NCBI RefSeq assembly: GCF_000377505.1
Contig: NZ_KB898185.1
Location: forward strand, 434,001 to 498,000
Direction: 5' to 3'
Source of the DNA: Paenibacillus massiliensis 2301065 = DSM 16942
GTDB lineage: Bacteria > Bacillota > Bacilli > Paenibacillales > Paenibacillaceae
DNA length: 64,000 nucleotides
Numbering within the stretch: the first letter of the stretch is position 1; the number at the start of each line of letters is the position of its first letter. A model generated the notes under the pieces. That model was not told the DNA's origin. It saw nothing but the letters and a program-made list of their open reading frames with translations, and searched no databases. A program made the position numbers and the translations under genes. Shown here one piece after another: positions 18,068 through 25,241 of the stretch.

Positions 18068-18388
18068 TTACCCATTTTTTTGTTTTTGAAACAGAGTCCT
18101 TCGTCCATAAATCGGCGCCTCATCCTCTGTCGTAGAGAAGGTTCGTTGAATCCGGATCGTACAGCCCTCTCGCAGGCCTGCGTCCATCAGCAATTGCCTG
18201 TCATCCACCAGGAACCACAGACCATCTGGAAACTTGGCTTCCATCATATATTGCATCCCCTCACTCGGGGCCTCTCCAAATATTCGAATTCCGAGCATCA
18301 GCTTCAAATGCTGCACAGAATACTCATCATCTACATCAATATCGAACCAGTCACTTTCCTCTCTTCCTGAAAGTACGGTCAAAATCAT
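18068..18388 (-). CDS. YukD/EsaB-like ubiquitin-fold protein
   Basis: Starts at ATG 18388 with CGGAGG 7 bases upstream; 106 aa. The sequence MILTVLSGREESDWFDIDVD..., a helix SVQHLKLML, and a terminal DAGLREGCTIRIQR strand follow the beta-grasp pattern of YukD/EsaB, small ubiquitin-like proteins encoded next to EssC in Firmicute type VII loci. A 20-residue tail (APIYGRRTLFQKQ) is extra. EsaB is a cytosolic regulator or accessory factor of the machine. As first gene of the minus-strand run it probably marks the 5' end of the secretion operon. Confidence 0.75.
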   Translation of the reverse strand: MILTVLSGREESDWFDIDVDDEYSVQHLKLMLGIRIFGEAPSEGMQYMMEAKFPDGLWFLVDDRQLLMDAGLREGCTIRIQRTFSTTEDEAPIYGRRTLFQKQKNG

Positions 18389-18442
18389 CCCATGGCCTCC
18401 GCATCTGTTAAGGATTGTGTATGGGGTCTGGAGGAACTCCAT

Positions 18443-19152
18443 CTATTTATTTAGCTGCATTCTACTATTACCTATTATATAGAAGCTCCACATTCATGGA
18501 TTAGCAGCCGTCCCATATAACTGGTTGGTAGCCAATACATTCAAGAGCTATGTGATCATTAGCATGTTAGATTAAGTCTTGTGGCGTCCTTATAAGCTAT
18601 ATCTGCAAAATCAGTGTGGATTATATGTGCTTTCTATTATATATACTGTATGAACGTTAATCTGTTGCGCAAAGACTTGGACAGCCTCTAAATCCCGTCT
18701 TTTCCCACTCACTCCAGTTGCCTGGCAGCTCTCAGCCTGAACAATTAAGTGTAATACCACCTGAAGAACCCGCTAAAACGCTAATGTAACTGTACCCTAG
18801 CCCTATGAATCTGTCAATTTGTTACAAAATACCCATAGACCCTTATAAAATAAGTCTTAAGTAGTCTTTTTTATCTGAGAGAAGTGACTAGCGATGCGAT
18901 TAATCACACTTCTCTTGTGGGAAATGGATTGCTCTTGGCTTGTTCACCAATCGTGCTTTGCTTGTAGTTCAAGGGATCGTGAGCACAATCGACAAAAATC
19001 CCCTAACAGATAATTGATTGTGATTTCATTCAATTGTGAACAATTTGAAAACTTTTATGACCTTTATGTTTTTATAAGGTGCTTTTAAGGTAATTTTAAG
19101 CAACGGCTTTTAGAATAAATACCATGAAATAACTCTAGCGAGGTGATTTCTT
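18443..19152. other. 710-bp intergenic region between the type VII locus and a divergent small gene
   Basis: No coding gene is supported here. On the minus strand TATAAT (18474-18479) could be a -10 for the yukD-essC operon, but no good -35 is seen. An AGAGAAGTG...CACTTCTCT hairpin spans 18878-18915; it has no T-run after it. The right third (19020-19140) is A/T-rich and should hold the promoter of the 79-aa gene. Confidence 0.5.
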
Positions 19153-19392
19153 ATGAAAACATTAATTACATTCCAAGACAAAAAAATCCCTGTGTACTTT
19201 ACTCAAGAAAATAAACAGCCTATGCAAAAAACATTAAAGCTTCTCTCCAATACATTGGAGAATAAAATTAGCACTGGCAAACGTACTCTGCAAAAGTATT
19301 TGAATTCCTTGATCAGTATCGAAATTGTAGGCAGCGAAGCTATTCTGCACAGCATTAATGAGAATGATTCGCTCGCATTGTCCCTCTACTAA
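19153..19392 (+). CDS. Small hypothetical protein, 79 aa
   Basis: A convincing small gene: GCGAGGTGA lies 7 bases before the ATG and a strong terminator follows. The product is basic in its first half (KTLITFQDKKIPVYF, ENKQPMQKTLKLL) and has a helical middle (TGKRTLQKYLNSLISI). No membrane segment, Cys or known motif is present. I do not recognise the family. It is divergent from the type VII secretion locus but 700 bases away, so a link is unproven. Confidence 0.7.
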   Translation: MKTLITFQDKKIPVYFTQENKQPMQKTLKLLSNTLENKISTGKRTLQKYLNSLISIEIVGSEAILHSINENDSLALSLY

Positions 19393-19427
19393 TCTTAATC
19401 AGTAATCGAACATGGACGCAGTGACAT

Positions 19428-19472
19428 AGACTACCCCCTAACTTCGCCGAAGCTTAGGGGGTAGTCTTATTG
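19428..19472 (+). terminator. Intrinsic terminator after the 79-aa gene
   Basis: AGACTACCCCCTAA (19428-19441) pairs with TTAGGGGGTAGTCT (19454-19467) followed by TATT. The stem is a near-perfect 14 bp. Confidence 0.85.
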
Positions 19473-19563
19473 AATACATTATTGATATATTAGCTTCATA
19501 TAGATTATAAATTCAATCTGATCAATTTACCATTGTACATCCGCTGCATTAGTTAGAGCAATC

Positions 19564-20019
19564 CTAGATTTGATAAGCATAAATGCTCAGCTCCTGATCA
19601 TCCAGGGTGTAGCCTGTACCTGTGTGACTCCACCCCGTTCTCTCGTAGTAGCCCTCAAGATCTGTGCACAGGAACAACCGTGAATAGCCCATCTCGCGCG
19701 CTTCTTTCACAGCATGATTTTGTAGTAGATCTCCAATTCTTCTGCCTCGATGTGAAGACTCCACATGAAGACAGGCCATCCATGGAGATAAATCCTGTCT
19801 ACTATTAAGATCACTTCTGAGTAATGCATACGAACCAATAATCTGTTCATCCTCCATCGCTAGATAAAATCTGGGTACTTCACTATCCGTACTGCAGGAC
19901 TGAATAATACAATCTTTATAAAAGTTAAAATTAGATTCCGTTCCCCAATGCGTCCAGAAATATTGAACAGCCTGCTCAAGCAAGTCAGCATGATCACGAA
20001 CATTAACGATTGCAATCAT
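19564..20019 (-). CDS. GNAT family N-acetyltransferase
   Basis: 151 aa from ATG 20019, selected because AAAGGAGA sits 5 bases before it. GNAT motif A is visible: ACLHVESSHRGRRIGDLL (R-G-x-x-I-G acetyl-CoA pyrophosphate loop), preceded by IGSYALLRSDL and followed by GYSRLFLCTD and YYERTGW. The acceptor substrate is unknown. Monocistronic. Confidence 0.88.
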   Translation of the reverse strand: MIAIVNVRDHADLLEQAVQYFWTHWGTESNFNFYKDCIIQSCSTDSEVPRFYLAMEDEQIIGSYALLRSDLNSRQDLSPWMACLHVESSHRGRRIGDLLQNHAVKEAREMGYSRLFLCTDLEGYYERTGWSHTGTGYTLDDQELSIYAYQI

Positions 20020-20130
20020 CTTGATCTCCTTTGCATATAAGTTTCGTCTATAGAATAGCACAATATGAAAATAGAGACCCGGATGGGTCTCTTCAAAAAG
20101 TTGTTGTTGTTACGTACCCTACAGCTTTCC

Positions 20131-20274
20131 TTACACTTTCCCCTTCATATGTCTGTGTGAGGACTGCACCTTGGCTCGCTCAATGCGAATCCTGAACAGC
20201 TGCAGCAGATTATGTCTGGTGTGCACATCCCGGCAGTTGTCCAGTTTTCGCAAGATAAACCGATCAATGGACAT
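20131..20274 (-). CDS. Small basic hypothetical protein, 47 aa
   Basis: The frame starts MSIDRFILRKLDNCRDVH and ends RHMKGKV; ten Arg/Lys in a largely helical sequence give a very basic peptide. AAAGGAGC lies about 10 bases upstream of the ATG. There is no known family I can name. It could be a small nucleic-acid-binding protein. The 250 bases upstream (20275-20523) hold nothing else that I can support. Confidence 0.5.
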   Translation of the reverse strand: MSIDRFILRKLDNCRDVHTRHNLLQLFRIRIERAKVQSSHRHMKGKV

Positions 20275-20523
20275 TAGACTCGATGCTCCTTTACAGCGTT
20301 CTCTGCCGCTCAGGTAAGTACAACCATCTGCGGTAATTATACCTTACCCAATATATGCCATTCCAAACCGTGTCTACAGTCAAGAACCCGTGCTGTCAAC
20401 ATCCAAGGAACACTTACGTAAGAGAGTCCGTTTCCCGATTGAGCATCGTACAATCCAAAGCCATCGGCCTTCTCTTTCAATTCTGAGCTTAAGCAAATCC
20501 ATGAACATGAACTGCCCTGGAGG

Positions 20524-20856
20524 TCAGGGGCGGATTGTCACCGAGGTTCCAATGGGTACTAGCCCCGCGAGTTCAACTACATCGTCGTTGTACATTCTTA
20601 TGCAGCCATGTGATACAGCCTGCCCAATCAGCCAAGGCTCGTTGGTACCATGAATGCCGTAATGCGGCTTAGATAGTCCCATCCAGAACGCACCGTAAGG
20701 TCCGCCCGGGTTGGCCTGTTTGTTCACAATGGTAAATTGCCCGTGAGGAGTCTGTGTTGCCAATTTTCCAACCCCAATGGGATAACCTCTGACGACCTTG
20801 CCATCCTGAATGAGATACAAGCGGAAGTCGGATAGGTCAATAATAATGCTGTACAT
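20524..20856 (-). CDS. L,D-transpeptidase (YkuD domain)
   Basis: 110 aa from ATG 20856; GGAGGG lies 9 bases upstream, whereas the first ATG at 20865 abuts it. The entire protein is a single YkuD catalytic domain: [31 protein letters not shown] and the catalytic SHGCIRM with Cys85. L,D-transpeptidases form 3-3 cross-links in peptidoglycan or attach proteins to it. There is no signal peptide, LysM domain or membrane anchor, so it is either intracellular (as for some spore-associated family members) or exported by another route. It lies downstream of rsgA on the same strand. Confidence 0.9.
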   Translation of the reverse strand: MYSIIIDLSDFRLYLIQDGKVVRGYPIGVGKLATQTPHGQFTIVNKQANPGGPYGAFWMGLSKPHYGIHGTNEPWLIGQAVSHGCIRMYNDDVVELAGLVPIGTSVTIRP

Positions 20857-20949
20857 ATATCGCATCCCTCCTGTTAATCAATGTATGCAGATGAGGTTCA
20901 CGATATCGCAAAGCACGGTCGACAGAACTCCACGCTGGCAGCGACTACA

Positions 20950-22074
20950 CTACCAGCCCAAATCCCGACGCCAGCCCGTCTCCCTGCGACTAGCCGCAGA
21001 GCCACCACTTTGTCTCTTGCGCTCCTTTTGTGCTTCCTTACGTGCCTGGTACTCCAGCTCCCGGCGCATTTTCTTGAAGCTCTCTATTCTCTGCTGAGGG
21101 ATCTGACCATTCTGTACTGCTTCTTTCACTGCACAGCCTGCTTCATTCTCATGACGGCAATCCCGATAGCGACAATTCCCTGCCACTTTATCAATATCTT
21201 CAAATGCTGCCGTTACGTCCGCACCATCGTCCCACAGCGTAAGCTCCCGCATCCCAGGAGTATCGATCAGCACAGCCCGGCTGGCAAGTGGTAGCAGATG
21301 CCGATGTGTAGTCGTATGTCGCCCTTTGCTATCATCCTCACGAATGCCCTGAGTCACCTGCTGCTCGGAGCCTGTTAGCCAATTGGCCATGGTTGATTTG
21401 CCACAACCTGACGAGCCGACCAGAGCAATCGTGTGCCCAGGCTGAAGGTAGCTTTCCAGCTCCTCCATACCTCGCTCCATTTTGGCACTGATCACGGCTA
21501 CTGGCACACCAATGGCGACACTACTAATCTCGGCCACGAACGGAGTGGGGTCCTCGCATAGATCACTTTTGCTCAGTACTACTACGGGATTCGTGCCGCT
21601 ATTCCATGCCATAGTCAGATACCGCTCCATTCTGCGCACATTATAGTCTCCATTCAGAGCCTGCACCAGAAAGAGTGTATCGACGTTCGCTGCAATCAGC
21701 TGTTCCTTCGTCTCCATCCCCGCTGCCTGCCTGGATATTCGGCTTCGACGCGGGAGCACCTGATGAATTACGGCATCATCCACAAGGCCAGTGCGGGTGA
21801 TCATTACCCAATCGCCAACAGCAGGAAAATCAGACTGGCGTTCTGTCTGATGCCTGAATTTGCCGGAGACCCCACCCCAACACTCTCCTTCCTTGGTTAC
21901 TAGCTTTAATTTTTGACCGAAATCCGCAATCACTCTAGCAGGCTGTGAGTTCTCCTTGAATTCCGCCGCCTGTCTTTCTGACGCTTCTGCTTGCGCTAGC
22001 AGCATCCCATTCCATACTTCGTTCCAGTCTTCTGTCCAACCATATTGGCTAAGATCTGTTACTTGATTATTCAT
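20950..22074 (-). CDS. rsgA: Ribosome small subunit-dependent GTPase A
   Basis: Circularly permuted GTPase: an OB-like N-terminal domain (GDWVMITR), then G4 LSKSD (167-171), G1 GSSGCGKST (220-228), G3 DTPG (271-274) and the C-terminal zinc finger (Cys301, Cys306, His308, Cys314). RsgA acts late in 30S subunit maturation. At 374 aa this protein is longer than the roughly 300-aa YloQ type, with an N-terminal extension of about 45 residues beginning LSQYGWTEDWNEVW; this long form is commonly a second rsgA paralogue. Upstream lie a short leader ORF and two terminator-like hairpins (22235-22549) that may control it. Confidence 0.92.
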   Translation of the reverse strand: MNNQVTDLSQYGWTEDWNEVWNGMLLAQAEASERQAAEFKENSQPARVIADFGQKLKLVTKEGECWGGVSGKFRHQTERQSDFPAVGDWVMITRTGLVDDAVIHQVLPRRSRISRQAAGMETKEQLIAANVDTLFLVQALNGDYNVRRMERYLTMAWNSGTNPVVVLSKSDLCEDPTPFVAEISSVAIGVPVAVISAKMERGMEELESYLQPGHTIALVGSSGCGKSTMANWLTGSEQQVTQGIREDDSKGRHTTTHRHLLPLASRAVLIDTPGMRELTLWDDGADVTAAFEDIDKVAGNCRYRDCRHENEAGCAVKEAVQNGQIPQQRIESFKKMRRELEYQARKEAQKERKRQSGGSAASRRETGWRRDLGW

Positions 22075-22234
22075 TATTGTTCATGCTCCTAATCGTGTAT
22101 TTAAATGTGTACTCTACCCATAACGACGACCATACTTAATTTGCCAGCCCGAATGAATCCTGAAGCCCTCATATCTCACCGAATTAGTGCATTTCAAGCT
22201 CCATTCGCGGGCTGCCCCCCGTTGCGGAACAACG

Positions 22235-22262
22235 CAAAAAATCCGCAGGGATATCCCTGCGG
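22235..22262 (-). terminator. Second terminator-like hairpin upstream of rsgA
   Basis: A perfect 20-base palindrome, CCGCAGGGATATCCCTGCGG at 22243-22262, followed on the minus strand by ATTTTTTG. It shares the CCGCAGGGA stem with the hairpin at 22418-22439. The stretch between it and the rsgA start (22075-22234) holds no gene I can support. Confidence 0.7.
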
Positions 22263-22354
22263 AGACTGCGCTGTGTATTCTACATACACGGCAACCAGAA
22301 CCAATGCGTTCCACTTCAAACCTCATCAGGATAGACGACGCTTGGGACACAGTA

Positions 22355-22411
22355 ATTCCAGTTATTACAAAATCGGAGACTCTTTAAAGAGACCTCCCCA
22401 ATTCTGTAATG
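22355..22411 (-). repeat. Long imperfect hairpin in rsgA leader
   Basis: On the minus strand ATTACAGAATTGGGGAG is answered by CTCCGATTTTGTAAT, with TCTTTAAAGA between them. The arms are partly complementary with G-U and single mismatches. It lies between the two terminator-like hairpins. Confidence 0.5.
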
Positions 22412-22412
22412 C

Positions 22413-22439
22413 AAAAACCGCAGGGAATCCTCCCTGCGG
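22413..22439 (-). terminator. First terminator (attenuator) downstream of leader ORF
   Basis: CCGCAGGGA (22418-22426) pairs with TCCCTGCGG (22431-22439); reading on the minus strand, TTTTTG follows. It ends a short transcript that carries the 18-codon ORF at 22493-22549. Confidence 0.8.
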
Positions 22440-22492
22440 CTCAGCATTATAAACAGCTCAGACTGCCAATATTACAGTCTTACTGCTCGCTA

Positions 22493-22549
22493 CTATTCCG
22501 TACGGGAGGCGATATTTACAATCTGAGCAATTCTATTCAGCTTCATCAT
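22493..22549 (-). CDS. Possible leader peptide (18 codons)
   Basis: MMKLNRIAQIVNIASRTE then TAG. It has an AAGGAGG at a spacing of about 8 bases and a consensus promoter 31 bases upstream, which is unusually complete for such a short frame. The stop is followed by a GACTG...CAGTC hairpin and a strong terminator. The arrangement is that of leader-peptide attenuation or of a short stable RNA. The peptide itself matches nothing I know. Confidence 0.5.
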   Translation of the reverse strand: MMKLNRIAQIVNIASRTE

Positions 22550-22579
22550 AGTTACCGCCTCCTTCTTAAATTTAACTGG

Positions 22580-22609
22580 ATTATACTTGTAATTGAACTG
22601 CTTTGTCAA
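22580..22609 (-). promoter_or_regulatory. Consensus sigma-A promoter before the leader ORF
   Basis: TTGACA (22604-22609) and TATAAT (22580-22585), both perfect, with an 18-base spacer on the minus strand. Confidence 0.8.
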
Positions 22610-22693
22610 CCATGAACTTCCAAATACAGACCACAGATCCGCTTCCCCTTATATTCGTCCGTACTGATCACCGCTACAGAAGATGAGACAGCA

Positions 22694-23299
22694 CTAATGG
22701 ACCTGCTCCCAATTGGTCCACATTTCTGGCGGATTCAGCTCATACACATCATTCTCCCGATACATGAATTGATGCATGATGAATTCCCGTCTGATCGTGG
22801 CAAAATCATCATGGAACTGCTTGATCCAGACATTCAACTCCCGCTCCTCGTATTTGCGCCCAGGCTCCAGCTGCTCGGCAAGCAGCTTCAGCACGATTAG
22901 CTTTTTCTTATATTGAGCCGGGATCTGGCGAAGTCGTCCATCCTTTGCAAAAAAATTACGTTTCACAGAAGCCTCCATCCCCTCATTCACCTCCGGGTTC
23001 ATCGCTGTATCATCCCCTTTTCCAAAAATAAACTGCACCGTTGCGGCCGCATGCTGCTTGATCAGTTCGGCATCTAAGCGAAAGTACACTGTATTTCGTT
23101 CCCTACGTTCCTTAATCAGCCCAGCTACTCTGAGCTTAGAAGCGTGATGCGTTACTGTAGGCTGAGATAAGTTGAGCTTCTCTGCCAAAGTCTGTCCATT
23201 CAGCTCCCCCTGTGAGAGCATAAGCAGCATTCTCATTCGAGTAGGATCAGCTAGCGCTTTATGGTAATTGATCATTTTATCCAGCTGCACTAATTTCAC
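22694..23299 (-). CDS. ArsR-family regulator with C-terminal DUF2087 domain
   Basis: 201 aa. Residues 10-85 form a winged helix of the ArsR type (KALADPTRMRMLLMLSQGEL, then recognition helix LSQPTVTHHASKLRVAGLI and the wing ERRERNTVYFRL). No metal-binding CxC is present, so it is not a classical metalloid sensor. Residues 110-195 match the DUF2087 pattern (LRQIPAQYKKKLIVLKLLAE..., REFIMHQFMYRENDVYEL). Such fusions are common in Firmicutes and have unknown ligands. The start is a GTG at 23299, with AAAAGG close by; a later ATG is possible. A perfect palindrome at 23309-23326 just upstream is a probable auto-operator. Confidence 0.88.
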   Translation of the reverse strand: MKLVQLDKMINYHKALADPTRMRMLLMLSQGELNGQTLAEKLNLSQPTVTHHASKLRVAGLIKERRERNTVYFRLDAELIKQHAAATVQFIFGKGDDTAMNPEVNEGMEASVKRNFFAKDGRLRQIPAQYKKKLIVLKLLAEQLEPGRKYEERELNVWIKQFHDDFATIRREFIMHQFMYRENDVYELNPPEMWTNWEQVH

Positions 23300-23308
23300 A
23301 ACCTTTTA

Positions 23309-23326
23309 ATTAGATATATATCTAAT
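23309..23326. promoter_or_regulatory. Palindromic operator candidate
   Basis: ATTAGATATATATCTAAT, an 18-base perfect palindrome 10 bases upstream of the ArsR-family start codon, over the likely -10 region. ArsR proteins bind palindromes at such positions. Confidence 0.6.
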
Positions 23327-23558
23327 ATATAAACATTTCTTCTCTCTTGTCAATTCTCGCTCCGAAAATTCATTCCTCGAGAAGCCAACAACTGCTCTTC
23401 CGCTGCAATCTCAGCTTAACTAGTAGCCTCCTCATGCAAATTCGGGGTAAACCCGGAGTTTTTTGGGAGCTTCGCTGGAAATCCGGCCATGATTGCGGTA
23501 GGATGGTAATGCTCTGGTATGAATAAAATAGTCTGTATATCAGGAGGTTGTACCCATC

Positions 23559-24530
23559 ATGCAAGACATTATCATTATTGGCGGTGGACCATGTGGTCTA
23601 TCCGCAGCTATAGAATGTGGCCGTAGAGGCCTGAAGTCACTCATTATTGAAAAGCATAACATTGTTCAGTCTATCTATCTGTACCCCACTAATATGCAAT
23701 TCTTTAGTACAGCAGAGCTGCTAGAGATCGGAGACATTCCGTTCAGCTCATCTAATGAGAAGCCCTTCCGTCACGAAGCATTGGCTTATTACCGGAAGGT
23801 CGCAGAGCATTATGATCTACAAGTGAAGCCATATGAGGAAGCACATACCATCGAGAAGCAACCAGACGGCACATTCGTAGTACATACACTGAATCGACGC
23901 GGCGAAGCGCAAGCTTATGCTACACGATATGTGGTCGTAGCAACAGGCTACTTCGATCATCCCAACTATCTGGGTATTCCTGGCGAGGATCTGGACAAGG
24001 TTACCCACTATTTCCGTGAAGCGCACCCTTATACCAGAACACGGACAGCCATTATCGGCGGGAGTAATTCAGCTGTAGATGCTGCCATGGAATTGGTACG
24101 TGTAGGCGCTGAGATTGATATGGTCTATCGCGGAGACGAGCTCTCCACTCACATTAAGCCGTGGGTACGCCCGTTATTCGAAAGTCTTGTGAACAAGGGA
24201 AAGGTGCGACTCTATCTGGCCTCCCGTGTCACCGATATTCGTCCCCAAGAAATTACGGTCACTCCGTCTCAGGGGGAGCCATTCGTTCTGCCTAATGATT
24301 TTGTACTGGCTATGACTGGCTTCCGTCCGGATCGCAAGCTCTTGGAATCAGCAGGTGTACAGATGAATGATGACCTGAACAAGCCTGTCCTGAATCCTGA
24401 GACGATGGAGACGAATGTACCAGGCGTTTACGTGGCAGGGGTTATTGCTTCTGGAAGCAATGCTAACGAGGTGTTCATCGAGACAGGCCGCTGGCACGGA
24501 AAACTTATTGCTGAGCATATTATAGGCTAG
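23559..24530 (+). CDS. ypdA: YpdA family bacillithiol disulfide reductase
   Basis: 323-aa FAD/NAD(P)H oxidoreductase. FAD-binding GGGPCGLSAA is near the N-terminus with the acidic IIEKHN; the characteristic NIVQSIYLYPTNMQFFST follows, a signature of YpdA. The second Rossmann motif IIGGSNSAVDAAME binds NADPH, and a third FAD motif lies at GVYVAGVI. The YpdA-type Cys in GGGPCGL is present (Cys12). YpdA reduces bacillithiol disulfide, so the organism should make bacillithiol. The start has AGGAGG 9 bases upstream. Divergent from the ArsR regulator with 260 bases between them, so shared control is possible but not shown. Confidence 0.92.
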   Translation: MQDIIIIGGGPCGLSAAIECGRRGLKSLIIEKHNIVQSIYLYPTNMQFFSTAELLEIGDIPFSSSNEKPFRHEALAYYRKVAEHYDLQVKPYEEAHTIEKQPDGTFVVHTLNRRGEAQAYATRYVVVATGYFDHPNYLGIPGEDLDKVTHYFREAHPYTRTRTAIIGGSNSAVDAAMELVRVGAEIDMVYRGDELSTHIKPWVRPLFESLVNKGKVRLYLASRVTDIRPQEITVTPSQGEPFVLPNDFVLAMTGFRPDRKLLESAGVQMNDDLNKPVLNPETMETNVPGVYVAGVIASGSNANEVFIETGRWHGKLIAEHIIG

Positions 24531-24655
24531 TAGCAGGGAACTCTAGACTACAGATGTGCCCTATTGCTCTACGAGACTACTCACGAAGAATAGTTCTGCT
24601 AGAGAACCAAGTATTTAAATCACGTTACTAACTTGAAATTGGAGGGTGAACTGCT

Positions 24656-25099
24656 ATGGATATCACCTCATTGCTGCTCCTCCTACTCGCTGCGTTAGGC
24701 ATCCTGAGCGGGAATGCAACAGTCACAATCCCGATGCTCATCTTGTTGCTGCTGCGAATAGCCCATGTGAATCAGGCCTTCCCCTGGCTGGAGAAATACG
24801 GCCTGACTATAGGCATCATTATTCTGACGATTGGCGTAATGACTCCACTCGCTAGTGGGAAGATCAGCATGAATCAAGTGCTCGAATCCTTCACACACTG
24901 GAAATCGCTACTTGCGATCGTGATCGGCATCCTTGTTGCATATTTGGGGGGACGGGGAGCTTCTCTTATGTCAAGTCAGCCTACAATCGTGACCGGGCTG
25001 CTGATCGGTACCGTTATCGGCGTCGCGCTCTTCAAGGGCGTTCCCGTCGGCCCACTTATTGCTGCAGGGTTGTTGTCACTGTTGATCGGAAAAGTGTAG
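24656..25099 (+). CDS. DUF441 family membrane protein
   Basis: 147 aa with four hydrophobic helices: [52 protein letters not shown] and [16 protein letters not shown]. The last is followed by a [14 protein letters not shown] re-entrant-like segment. The TPLASGKI and GRG-x-x-L motifs are those of DUF441 (YtwI-type) proteins. Function unknown. RBS GGAGGG at 7-8 bases. Confidence 0.88.
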   Translation: MDITSLLLLLLAALGILSGNATVTIPMLILLLLRIAHVNQAFPWLEKYGLTIGIIILTIGVMTPLASGKISMNQVLESFTHWKSLLAIVIGILVAYLGGRGASLMSSQPTIVTGLLIGTVIGVALFKGVPVGPLIAAGLLSLLIGKV

Positions 25100-25166
25100 T
25101 TTGAAGCTACACCCCTATGATGCTATACTGCTCAGGTTCACTTGCCCGGCCTATACTTATTTATAC

Positions 25167-25213
25167 ACAAAGGGTCCCCGCGCAGCCTATTACAGGATGC
25201 CGAGGACCCTTGT
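25167..25213. terminator. Bidirectional terminator-like hairpin
   Basis: ACAAAGGGTCC (25167-25177) pairs with GGACCCTTGT (25204-25213). It lies between the convergent DUF441 and ABC transporter genes. Confidence 0.7.
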
Positions 25214-25241
25214 CTTACAGATCTGTCTCATCTGTCCATAG

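Noticed and set aside
18878..18915. Hairpin between the type VII locus and the 79-aa gene considered as a terminator
   Set aside because: The T-run is on the wrong side of the stem for both strands.
22114..22350. 78-codon open frame on the minus strand upstream of rsgA
   Set aside because: It reads straight through the perfect palindrome/terminator at 22235-22262, starts with GTG without a ribosome binding site and has an odd composition.
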